A model generated the notes under the pieces. It saw only the letters and a list, made by a program, of their open reading frames with translations, was not told the origin of the DNA and ran no database searches. A stretch of DNA of 64,000 nt from Boswellia sacra (lineage: Eukaryota > Streptophyta > Magnoliopsida > Sapindales > Burseraceae), in NCBI GenBank assembly GCA_013180625.2, contig SNVD02010198.1, forward strand, positions 372,001 to 436,000. The letters run 5' to 3'. The position numbers and the translations under genes are program-made. Shown here piece by piece: positions 46,559 to 57,274 of this stretch. Each line of letters begins with the position of its first letter. Within the stretch, counting starts at the first letter, position 1.

Positions 46559-49525
46559 CATGGGCGTATCCAGGAAATTTTTCCTGGCCAGACCGAACTA
46601 ATATTGTGTTAAAATAAGAGAAAATTTATAATGAAAATATTATGAACCTAAACCTTTAAAATACATAATCGATATAAAGGTATACATTTTTTAATAGTGT
46701 TAAGGTGTTTTTTTTAATTCAAATTTGAATAGTTAAAATGTGTCGAATGAATGTTAATATTTCGAAATTTTTATGCTTTAAAAACAATTCAAATTGACAC
46801 CAATTACACGTTGTACGCATTGGAATTTTTGCCAATGATTTGAGACTCGATGATGAGACATGTTACCATCGTCAAAGGTATTTGTCTCTCAGTCAAAGCT
46901 AATGAACTTCTAGAAAATAGCCTGAAAAACCCAAAAATGGTAAAACACCCAAAAATAGTGCTAAAGTCTAGAAGGAGTGAAGTAGGCACCAGAAGGGGTA
47001 TAGTAGGCGTACGCCTATACAACCTAGAGGTGCCTGCCTTGGAAGATTCCTGACACTTTCAAGAACCATCTAGAAATCCTAAAAGCCATCCATAGTAGGC
47101 GTGGTGCCTACACAAGGCCCATGCCTGAATGTTAAGTAGGTGCATGCCTACTCTTAGGATCCCACATAAAAAAAACGCTTCTTGCATTGCTACAATGTAG
47201 CTATATAAGCATTAATGCTTTCAGTAATAGACACGGAAGATAAATGTGGAATTTATGGGGTATACTCAAAATTAATTCATAAACACTTTGTCGTAGTTAA
47301 GCCTTTCTCTAAAAAAATCTTAACAAACCAGTTTTTCTTTAAGTTCAAGCTTTGAAGTGACGTAATCACCCTTGAAAAGGGTACAGAATTGAGGGCCTAG
47401 TTCCTTAATTCTTTTCTTAGTTTTCTTTGTTTCCTTAAATGTTTTATTAGTAGCATGTTTAGGCTATTTACCATTTTTAGGAGTAAAGTTTAGTTTTAAT
47501 TGCATTTATTACTATGTTTAGTTGGTAATTAGTTGATTAATCGCTTAGTTAATTTGTTAATCAGTTGATTACTTAGCTTGTTAGTTAAGTTAAGTACATT
47601 TAGATTAGGATTAGTTAAGCTATGCATGTTAAGTTTGGTAATGAATGGTTAGTGTTAGTTATGATTATGTCTTGATTATGATCAAGCTATGTTAGTAATG
47701 TTTGATTGTAATGATGTTTTGAAAATCAAGGTTTGAATGATGAATGAATGATTATGAGGTTATATATGCTTAGTTTTAATCCCCCTGTTAGAATTGCACT
47801 TTGAAGGTTTCTCCATGTTCTGCTAGATTATAAAACTGTTCTACATGCTGTGTTAAAAATCTCAAATGTAGTTTTTGGCCATGAATAGACATGCACATGT
47901 TCTTAATTCAGTAGAGGCATGTGCCTCTTTCAAGAAAAGGCGCACTTCTATTCATGGTTAGAATATAAAATGTCACTCTTTTTTTTAAGGTAATCTATTG
48001 CTCATTTGCCAATTTTGATTTGCGATGCATCATTACAACATTGATTAATGTTTTCATTATGATTTCTTTAAAGTCAATTACCCTATTTTTGTGATCAATT
48101 ATGATGTTTGCATGACTTGTGAAATGTTAATTAGATGACTCTTACAACTCTTATTGTACACTTTATCATTTACTCTTACGCATTATTTGGACAATTGCTA
48201 TAATCCCACTCCCAAAATCCCCATGTTTGAAAGGCAAATGTAATTGTATTTTCCCCCCCTCTTTCTATGTATATAAACTATCTCACCCACATGTAATTAA
48301 AAAGATAAAATTTGGTTGCATGTAAAAATGAATCTAGGATTAAGATGGATAGAGTTGATGACTTAGAAAATCTCAACCCCGTAAACCCTTGTGGAGAGAC
48401 TGAAAGTCCATACCTGACTTATCGAACCCAACTCTGAGGGGATGCTAGGTAGTTAGGTCAAGAAGTAAAAGATCGGCTATCATCACTCATATTTTTCCCA
48501 TAGTTAATTACCCGGGTGGTGACTCCATTTCATTTCTTCGAACCTTGCCTCTATGGCTTGCTTCGATGACCCCCTGAGTCTCCTCATAGAACTAAAAAAA
48601 GTAGTGTCAATGTCTCTACGACTTTGGCGGGATGGAAGCCCCATCCAGACATATACAAGAACAATTATAAAAATACGTGACAAAGTAAAAGAACTCAATT
48701 CAATTTATAATTCTTCAATAATATTTTTTAACATTATGTCACAAGCACTAAATCATTAAAGTTATTTGACCATACATAAATCTAATTTTTTATCAATAAA
48801 ATTAATTCAATCTAAACAATGTTATGATTTTACATTAAAAATAAAGGAGAGGTTTAAAAGAAAAAAAAGTACACACATACGCAACAATTCCTTAAACTTT
48901 GACAAATTTTAAAGCTTTGGGAATGATAAAATATGTTCTAATAGTACTACAAAATTGGAACCAAAATTAAGTTTTTAAATCTACAATCAGTCTAGGTTTT
49001 ATCTCTTAAAAACATAAAAATTATCTAACAAATATGAAACTTATTGACATCAATAAATTATAAATAGATTCAATAATAAACAATTTAAAATTTGGAAGAA
49101 TTAAAAAAAATCAAACCCATTAAAATATTAAAAAAAATATTAGTGTCCATATAAGTATTTAAGATTCGAACAATATGTTTATGATCCAAATTTAATTAAT
49201 GGTATTTTAAAATGCAAAATAAGAAAAATCCACAAAGTACAAATTTAGGGATCAATTTTAAATTAGAAATTAAGTGAGATAAAGTTAAAATGAAAATGAT
49301 AGTTGAAAGTTGGAGGAAGAAGATGGAAACTTCATTAAATTTTTTTAATGAATTAAACTTTCATGCCATTTTTGTAATTAATATAATTATAAGGTTATAA
49401 TCAATAATTAAATTAAAATTATTTATATTTTTTTTGATTTTTTTCCAAAAAACTTGGTCAGGCTATAGCCTGGCCTAGCCCACACATGAATACGTTGCCC
49501 ACACCCACACATGACTATGTCCATG
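46559..49525. mobile_element. hAT-like element (2967 bp) inserted in the LRR relic
   Basis: Ends are CATGGGCGTA at the left (46559-46568) and the inverse of CATGGACATA at the right (49516-49525), 8 of 10 matching, with both differences G/A. Flanking 8-mers are GTTGAGGG (46551-46558) and GGTGAGGG (49526-49533), 7 of 8 matching, which fits an old 8-bp target duplication. A further GGGCAACGTATTCATG copy of the end lies just inside the right terminus. The interior is AT-rich with no recognisable transposase, and it contains a probable solo LTR. Confidence 0.55.
46861..48646 (+). mobile_element. Probable solo LTR (gypsy type) nested in the hAT-like element
   Basis: A less AT-rich block in AT-rich DNA. 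It starts TGTTACC after AGACA (46856-46860), and AGACA recurs at 48647-48651. The right edge reads CC where CA is expected, so the boundary is provisional. It holds a TATA-like GCTATATAAGC near 47199 and a late segment (CCCTTGTGGAGAGACTGAAAG..., CCCGGGTGGTGACTCC) that reminds me of Tat/Ogre-type gypsy LTRs. Inverted GTAGGCGTACGCCTAC-like motifs lie at about 47001-47150. Confidence 0.4.
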
Positions 49526-49691
49526 GGTGAGGGGATTTCCCTAAAGAATTTAATTTTAGAGAGTTCAATTGTTGTAATATAGGAAGCATTTGGCAGAGTT
49601 TAAATGGGATTGGTTTGAAAAGGTCGTTACCTGTTAAGCTCCTGTAGTTGTCAATTTCCTAAGGAAATTGTCCGTTGAGCTGCACATGTCA

Positions 49692-49816
49692 TGTTGAGAA
49701 GTCCCATATTGAAAGCCATAAGGGGAGGTCTTGGGTTATAAAGAAGATTGATCCTCCACCCAAAAGGCTACTTTTTTGGATTAGACACCTGGTTCCTCAA
49801 TAATGGCATCAGAATC
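49692..49816 (+). mobile_element. TRIM-type LTR with primer-binding site
   Basis: TGTTGAGAAGTCCCATATTGA at 49692 is a typical start of plant TRIM/SMART LTRs. The repeat is about 111 bp and is followed at 49804-49816 by TGGCATCAGAATC, a decayed initiator-tRNA primer site. No second LTR was found, so it is a fragment. It cuts off the LRR relic. Confidence 0.6.
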
Positions 49817-50239
49817 AAACCCATGAACAATCAATGCAATATGAGGATTTGGGCTTTCCAACAGAGACATTTTGAGGTGATGCAATCTCTACTTCATGGC
49901 TCTGAAAGGTCCAGGTTAAGTTATTGAAAGGGTCTTCCAAGGAGTCTTTAATAATACAAGAACAAAAAATCTTGAATTAATTAAATCCATTTGCATGTAA
50001 TGGCTTGTACTAATCATATAATGATAATACAAGATTGTTAAACAAAGAACTATAAAAAAAAGCATATACTAGTTTGAATTTAAAGCATTGAGAGAGGGCC
50101 AAATTTATACAAACTGTATATAAGAAAATGTGTGAAACAAAGTAGATAGATGGAATTAATTAACTTTCACTAGTAGATTACTCTAAATCTAACACATGAA
50201 AAGTTATTTCACATTAATTATATGGATAGCACTACACAA
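49817..50239. other. Short spacer before the CACTA element
   Basis: No gene seen. The first part may be internal sequence of the TRIM fragment. Confidence 0.5.
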
Positions 50240-52118
50240 CACTACAAGAAAAATGGGAATAGATGATTGACACTTTATGATAAACATTGTTATATCATAA
50301 AAGGATGACAGAGTTATAGTGGAATTATGTTCTATTAGAAACTTAATGATGTACATGTGATATATGTTTGTCTACACAAAATTGATGATAGAATAGTGAT
50401 AGAAATTAACTCTATCAAAAACTTTGTCATAGAAATTTATTATTGACCATGCTTGACCAATTCTTAAATTAATATTTTCTTAATTAAAGGCAAAACACAG
50501 TATTTTTTTGGTCAAATATTTTTTTATTAAAATATGCAATATGAAACGGTACATTTAAATCTTAATATAACAAAACCTAAAATTTTTCTAAGTCCCCAAA
50601 CTCATCATGCAGACACTTGACCAACACTACTCACTCTCTCAACCCAGCATCCTTCTCGCCATTCAACTAAGACTTAACCAAACTACAACAAAACCCAGTT
50701 TTCACTAAAACCATTTAAGGTGGTTTTTAAAGTCAATTGGTTGTTCCTTCTCACTCACATGCACCTGTGCTCTACTCTCTATTTGCCTCTAATCGCAGCT
50801 CCACTTCCTGCTTATCGATCAATCTGCTCCAGTCGTACTCTACATCTTCCAATCTGCTCTATTTCCATCTCCCAATTTGGTCTCTATACATCAAAGGTAA
50901 GTTCTTTCTTCCTTATATATTATCTTGGTCTATAGGTTTATAGGTTTATACTCTCCAGTCATAATTGCTAGACTAATGTTTACCTTGTTCTCTGTTCTAT
51001 TGTATTATATTAATTGCTAGGTTTATTTGATATTATTTAGTCGTAATTGCTCAAACATGGTCTGTAGTAGACTTGCAGATTCTATGTTCCTTTTCATGGT
51101 GATTGAATCCTATCTTTGTTTCTCTTTTTTCTCAGCTAGGTTTGTTTGCTTTTTCATTATTTGTTGTAAAGTTTATTCATTTTCTTGTTTCTGTGGTTGT
51201 TATTGTCATGCCCCCCATCAACGACCAATTGGGAGTTGGAAACTTGCTTCCAATCATTCTCCAGGCTTGTAAATCTTTTCTCTCCTTTCTTTTCTTTGTT
51301 ATTTTCTTCCAAAGTTTATACATTTTTATGGTGTTATTGCTTTGCTTTGCAAAACTTATGGAGTTCTTTTTAGTATTACTTATGAATTGCATTGTTAGTT
51401 TTGCATATTAGTTGAATTTTAATTATTACTAATGTGGGGCTTGATTAAAACCATTAGACACTAGTTTATTGAGGTTTTGTACAAAGGGTTTAGTGAATTG
51501 GATTCTGGTAACTTGCGAAAAGGTCAATGATTAAATAAGGGAAACAAGGAGTAACTAATTATTATTATTATTATTATTTTTGCTTTACGAACTTGATACT
51601 CTCACTTGGAAATTAAGTAAGTATATTGTAATCTTTTTTCATGAAGTTATATACATGTTTGTTACTCAGTCAGTTCTCTTTCACCGCTTCATTGAGAGAA
51701 GGATGGTTGTCTAATTGATTTTCTAAGACTGATAATTCAAGTGATTTCTGGAATGTTTGGAAACAATTATTTGGCTTTGGTCTATTGTATGGGGGCAAAG
51801 TCAAAGGTATCCTTCCACTACAACATTATTTTATTCTTTAATTTCTTCCCTAAAATTTGATCTTATTTTGTACTGTAATTCTAAAATAAGAATAATAAAA
51901 ATAAGTTATAGTATTGACTTCCAAAAGTCACCTAGAATTATTCAATTTCCACAATTGGAATCTTGGATGCCGTCCTTTTAATTTTTGTTAATCAATTTGA
52001 GAGTGCAACACATTATTTAATTAACAGTTTAATAATTGGCCTGACATAAAAAATAGGTATTTTATTTTATTACTCTAATCAGTAGAATATAATTAATGAC
52101 TAAACTTTATAGTATAAA

Positions 52119-52123
<5 letters not shown>

Positions 52124-52175
<52 letters not shown>

Positions 52176-52203
52176 CATGTATGTATGTATACACACACAC
52201 ACG
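52124..52203. repeat. Compound (AT)n(GTAT)n(AC)n microsatellite
   Basis: About 23 AT units, then TATG/CATG units, then about seven AC units. Located in the non-coding left half of the CACTA element. Confidence 0.9.
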
Positions 52204-53388
52204 CAGTTGTTATGGAATAGGATGGGAGAGAGATTACGCTCTAGAAACCTTAGTTAGTGAGTCACATGTAAAGGAGAACCATAGATTGAGCTCAAGCAAA
52301 TCACCAATCTCTAACTTGATCCACCACTATCATTATCAATAATGCAATCAACGCGTATTGTTTACTATACAAATACAACACTGTTGAGTCGATGTCTTTT
52401 TCTAAATGCTCAAAATGACATTACATAACATGAGTTTTACTATTTATATTAATTCATTCTTTAATAAAGCAAAAATTCACCCACAGTCATGATTCATATG
52501 AAAACCAAGATAAATGCTTTTATTTTGACTGGATTGGATTGCTTTTTGATTATTTTGTGTGTTCGGGTTGCCTTATTTTATGTGTTTAGGGTTGATGATT
52601 GTACATAGAAATCCATAATTTACTGTCAAGCTGTTAGAGAGAGATTTAGTAATTAATAATCTATAGATTGACCTAATATAATTTTGAAGTATTGAAGAAA
52701 ATCAACTAATCCCTCACTTTAATGCTTAGTTTTCTTTGTTTTTATTGATATTGATAAATTTTTTATTTTTTGGTTGAATTTCATGCTTAATTTATTTTAG
52801 TATTACATTAATTTTATTTACTTAATTTTCATTCAGTTCACTAAATGTTGTTCTTTATATCCCTCCCATGTTTTGCTCAAGCTTTTTTTTTGAGATATGT
52901 AAATGGAAAAGTATTCTCTTAACTATATTCCAATATTTATGGATTAGTTCACTTAATTTTGAAGGATTATACAGTAAATCTTGGTTTCTTAAATCTCAAT
53001 ATCTCTTATAATTAATCTTTTTTTTTGTTCAATTTTTCTGGTTGCTTTAACCAATTAAATGTTTCCTAAGATGCCTTCAGTTTTTTTTTTTTTGTAAAAG
53101 TTGTCTCTAAACCTGATAAATGTAGGTTTGTAATGTTGTTTTTGGCTTTCAATTTGTACATCAATAAGCATTTTATATGTATAGTTAAACAGAGTCTTAT
53201 AAGCTTCACGAATTTGATACTCTATGACCAAAATGATGAACACTTAAATATGTATGCTTAATAAGAGTTTAATTTATCATATTGTATTAATAGTATCATT
53301 AAATTCCTCAACTTAAGCATGTTTGTAGTCTTTGCATCTTTGGAATTAACTTTCTCTTAATTTTGGTTTTGTTACAGGTTCGGTAAAA

Positions 53389-54626
53389 TGGGCATAACTT
53401 TCTATTTATAGATCAGAATGGTGCAAATCTTAATGTTTTGAAAATATGATTAAATTATCTACAAGATTGCATTTCACAAGCATTATCAAATTCAGGATCT
53501 TAGTAGACCAAAAATGGGCTTCGAGTGAACCCATTTGCAGATTTGGTCCAGCCTGACCATACCTTAGTATTTTGACCATATCTCTCAGAATCCGTATCCA
53601 AATCGTATGAATCAAGATGTTCTAGAAATCTGAGAGAAATATCTATGATTTTCATGAAGACATGTGATTAAAATTCACAATAATTCAAGGTCAAAATCAA
53701 CGGTCAAAGTCGTTTCACCTAATTACCCCAATTGTCAAAGTTGGTGCATCTAATATTTGACAATTATTTCTTTATAATTTGACAAGTTTGCCCCTAAATG
53801 TATCTATAAATAGAGGTGCTTTGTGACCTATTAGGGCATCTTGGCCTTAGCTGGGATCTTGTATTGTGTATCTCTTATTATTGTGTTTTTCTCTCTTGTG
53901 TGTTAATGTTATTAATGAATTTCTTTTTTCTTGCAATTGGTTTTCTTTCTTTTATAATATCTTTCTAATTTCTCTCTTGCTAAGGTGAAAGGATGAAACC
54001 CTTGATATGAGAGTAAGGATTCTCTAACCCTTTAATATGTGCTTAATAATCATAATCTTGTGTTGTTTATATGATTTATATTTATTTCTCTAATCAATCT
54101 TGACACCACTTGTAAAGTGGAGGTCTTGATCCATTGTCGACAATCCTTGGCACATCAAATGCTTGGATCCTTTCTAGATGTCGTATGGTTCTTCCTTACC
54201 GACATGAATCTAGTTAGGAATCTTGATTTGTTATAGACATATGGAGATTGGCACATTAGATGCTTGAACCCATTTACAAGAAGTGGTATAAATATTGGTA
54301 ACGAAGCAAATATAATTCATATAAATAAAACGGGTTGTTTATCCTTATTTGAAATATCAAGGGCGGATCCCCTAACCTTAGCTCTCATTGTTATTGTGTT
54401 AATTTCTCTTGTATTCCAATTATTCTCATTTATTGTTTAAGAATTTGTTCTTTACTCATATTTGTTGATATTATCTTGCTATCCCTTTGAATCATCCATA
54501 TTATATTTGCTTAGCTTATAATTTGTAGCACTAAAATCTCCTTCTTTGTGGATCGACCCCGGTCTCACCGGGTCTATTACTTCGACAATCCTATACTTAG
54601 GAGACAATCCTTTTTCGGATGTGTCA
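53389..54626 (+). mobile_element. Probable solo LTR inside the CACTA element
   Basis: TGGGCATAAC...GATGTGTCA, 1238 bp, flanked by TAAAA (53384-53388) and CAAAA (54627-54631), 4 of 5 matching. The tail, GTGGATCGACCCCGGTCTCACC followed by a TTACTTCGACAATCC stretch (54546-54595), is typical of the U5 end of gypsy-type LTRs in plants, and a TATAAATA box lies near 53805-53812. The flanks appear to be halves of one exon of the CACTA transcript: an acceptor ending at 53375 (gttacag), and an open frame after 54631. Confidence 0.45.
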
Positions 54627-54631
54627 CAAAA

Positions 54632-55760
54632 TTTGTTGTGAGAAAGGAAAAATTGGAAGCTAGCAGTTTTGAGAAACAAGCAATATTCAAGTTAAGTAAA
54701 TATATGCTAGGACATTCAAGCAATAAGTGGTAATGCATGTGGGATTTACTCTGTAGATCTCGCATTTTTGTAGACGAATATATTTGATAGTTGTCATTAG
54801 ACATTTTCAAAAAAAATAAGTTTACTTTTCTTAGCCGCGTTTACCAAAAAAAAAGTTTACATTTTTGTAGGCTATTCACTTTGGATGGAATCAAGGATAG
54901 TTTTACCATGTTGAACAAGGTTTCCATAAATGGCAGTGGTATTCTACATTTACAGATATTTAGGGTGTTGATGAATTAATTTGGTCCTTCTGCCAATAAG
55001 TCCATTATATTGTTTTTTTTTTAACTTAAATTTTTGTGTGTAGTTGAAGGATTGAAATTTTCTACCACCTTGGATCATTATACTTGAACAAGAGATTTGA
55101 GAAGTTATTTCAAGTTTTTTTTTTTATAAGTGAACCTACTTTAAATGGTACTCCTTTATTTTATTTTTGTGTTATTACTTTTATGTCTTCCTTGGCACCT
55201 AAGTTTTAAAATCATGTACTTCCGTAGGCTAAGTGCAAGCCAGTGTCAGCAGATGGATATGATGAAATTGCTGAACTCATCAAGTCTTTTGGCTTATTAA
55301 ATGTTGAAGATACCAAGCAACAAGCAACCATCTCTGATTTAGTCTTTCAAACCTTAACTTAACTTCCATTATTAATATTTTTATGTGATTGTTTTGGTTA
55401 TTGAGAATCTTACTCATCTTGGTCTAGGATCAGCCTCTGAAAAACTGCTTCCATTAACCCTCTTGTAACAAAACCTACTAGCTTTTATCCACCACATGCC
55501 AAAAAGCAGTTGCATTAAGAAAGAGGTATATGCAAACTAACAGATTTGTCACTAATTAATTTTTTCCTTATCTTTCCAATATTCATGATTAGACCAGTCA
55601 TATAGATAGATCTAAGATTTACCTTGTGAAATATAATTTCTTCTTATAGATACACCTTTTTGAGAACCCTGAGAAACCTGTCGAAACAATTTGGGTTGAG
55701 GACATACTTACTACTGCTATTGAGCAAATTGTCACTGAGAAAGTTGAGGAAATTCACTAG
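54632..55760 (+). pseudogene. Unidentified exon-like fragments inside the CACTA element
   Basis: Not recognised. Pieces bounded by plausible splice signals: 54632-54693 (FVVRKEKLEASSFEKQAIFKL); 54869-54917 after TTTGTAG (LFTLDGIKDSFTMLNK, donor GTTTCC weak); 55229-55363 after CCGTAG (AKCKPVSADGYDEIAELIKS, then FGLLNVED, ending in a TAA); and about 55649-55760 (FENPEKPVETIWVEDILTTA, ending TAG). Composition and acidic-hydrophobic pattern look like protein coding. They could be captured host exons (transduplication), a TNPA-like second gene of the element, or exons upstream of the transposase. I cannot choose. Confidence 0.4.
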
Positions 55761-57274
55761 CCAATTCTAGATCGTAACTATGAACCAAATAAGGCATTAT
55801 TGTACCCGATGTAATGAGTATCACAGGTGAATTGATGTTTTTTATTGCTCTATTTAACTTTTGTTTTTTTTTTGTTCTTTGAATGCATACTTGAATTGTT
55901 AATGGTTTTCAGTCATTAGTTATTCTATCCCACACTTCACCTCACTTGAAACCCTCACTTCACCCTCATAATTTAGAGTATACATGAGTACAATTTACTT
56001 CCCCATCATAATTCTAATGTCACAATTCATAAGATACTTAGTGTTTTAATCTTTCTCTGCTTTATAAACAGTTGCTAACTTGAGAAGGGAAGCCCTACAA
56101 TAGATAGCAAACCAAAAATCAAACCTTCCTAGCCCACTAAAGCAAACCAACCCACCCAACCGAAAACCAAAACTAAACAGAACAATAATCCCAAAATAGT
56201 AGCAAAATAGGCAACCCATTAATCAGCAAAAAAAACCAACCTTATAAGAGACATTAGCTTACTAGACTCAAGAAGAAGCTAAGCAGCCCAATAATCACAA
56301 AACATAAGCAAAATGGCCCTAGTAATCCAAAAAAGAAAAAAAAGGAAAAGGACATCTTCATAGAAAGAGTAATATTTAAATTTTTTGTTAGAAAAAAAAC
56401 TTACACCAGATTGAAAAGGAAAAAGGTTTTATGTATGAGATGACATCCAATACTTTTGATCTAGAAAAGAAATCCATGGTAAGTATATAATTAGGCCAAT
56501 TGCACAATTGTAAGCTTGTTTAGCTTTGTAACGTTATCATCTTAATTCTATTTCTTTGTTGTCATTTTTTTCCCATTCTTCTCTATCAATATTGCTTTGA
56601 TCTATGAAACTTTTAATCGAGAGACTTGGGTTGGCTTATCTGATTTGAGTTGGTAAAGCTAGCTTTGACTATTTTGTAGCTTTCTCAAAGGATCCAGGTT
56701 TTTATTTAATGGAACAGTTTTTTTTTTTTGGAATTTATGTTTTGGCCTTGGATTGTTTGCTACAATCTCTTTGAAATCCATGCTTTGCTGCTGAGGTCCA
56801 AGGCTCTTTAAGCTTTTTGTAGTACATGCAATCAAAAACAAGGTAATTTATTCTTGAATCTGCAATTAACTTAAGAAATTAAATACTTTTCAATATGCAT
56901 GAACTGATTGATACGTTGAGTTTGGTTTATTTCTCCTAGTTGCATGTTATGAATTTGATATTGCAGTCTTATACGTGATATGCATGAATTGATTATGATA
57001 TGCATGACCTAATTATTGTGGGCCTAATCATAGTAAATTTCTTATGTTTTTCGATGCATTTTATTACTACCCAATAATTTTAATATGCAAGAATTGGTTA
57101 GTATGTGGGGCTGACATGTTTTGCTCTTTTCTTTTTTGTTACACATGTATCAAAGTCAATGTTAATTTATTAACTGTTTCTGTTCTAACGGAAGAACATG
57201 TTAAAAAACAAAGTAATTCTTGTTTCGGTTTTGCCCACCTATATGTGTCAGGATCAAAACTTGTTGAAACTACA

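Larger units (their letters stand above)
46443..49691 (-). pseudogene. Relic of an LRR gene, split by a hAT-like element
   Basis: Two pieces in one orientation. The upstream piece (49691-49526) shows LRR pattern with frame breaks (PIPFKLCQMLPILQQLN, then FFREIPS). The downstream piece (46558-46443) reads TMANCKYLNVLKLSSNKLT, then VPWQLGRL, clearly an LRR related to, but not copied from, the nearby LRR-XII gene (its equivalent is NCRYLNVLALNNN). Joining the pieces over one target copy gives a continuous repeat, which supports an insertion. The 5' part stops abruptly at the TRIM LTR at 49692. No kinase part remains. Confidence 0.75.
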
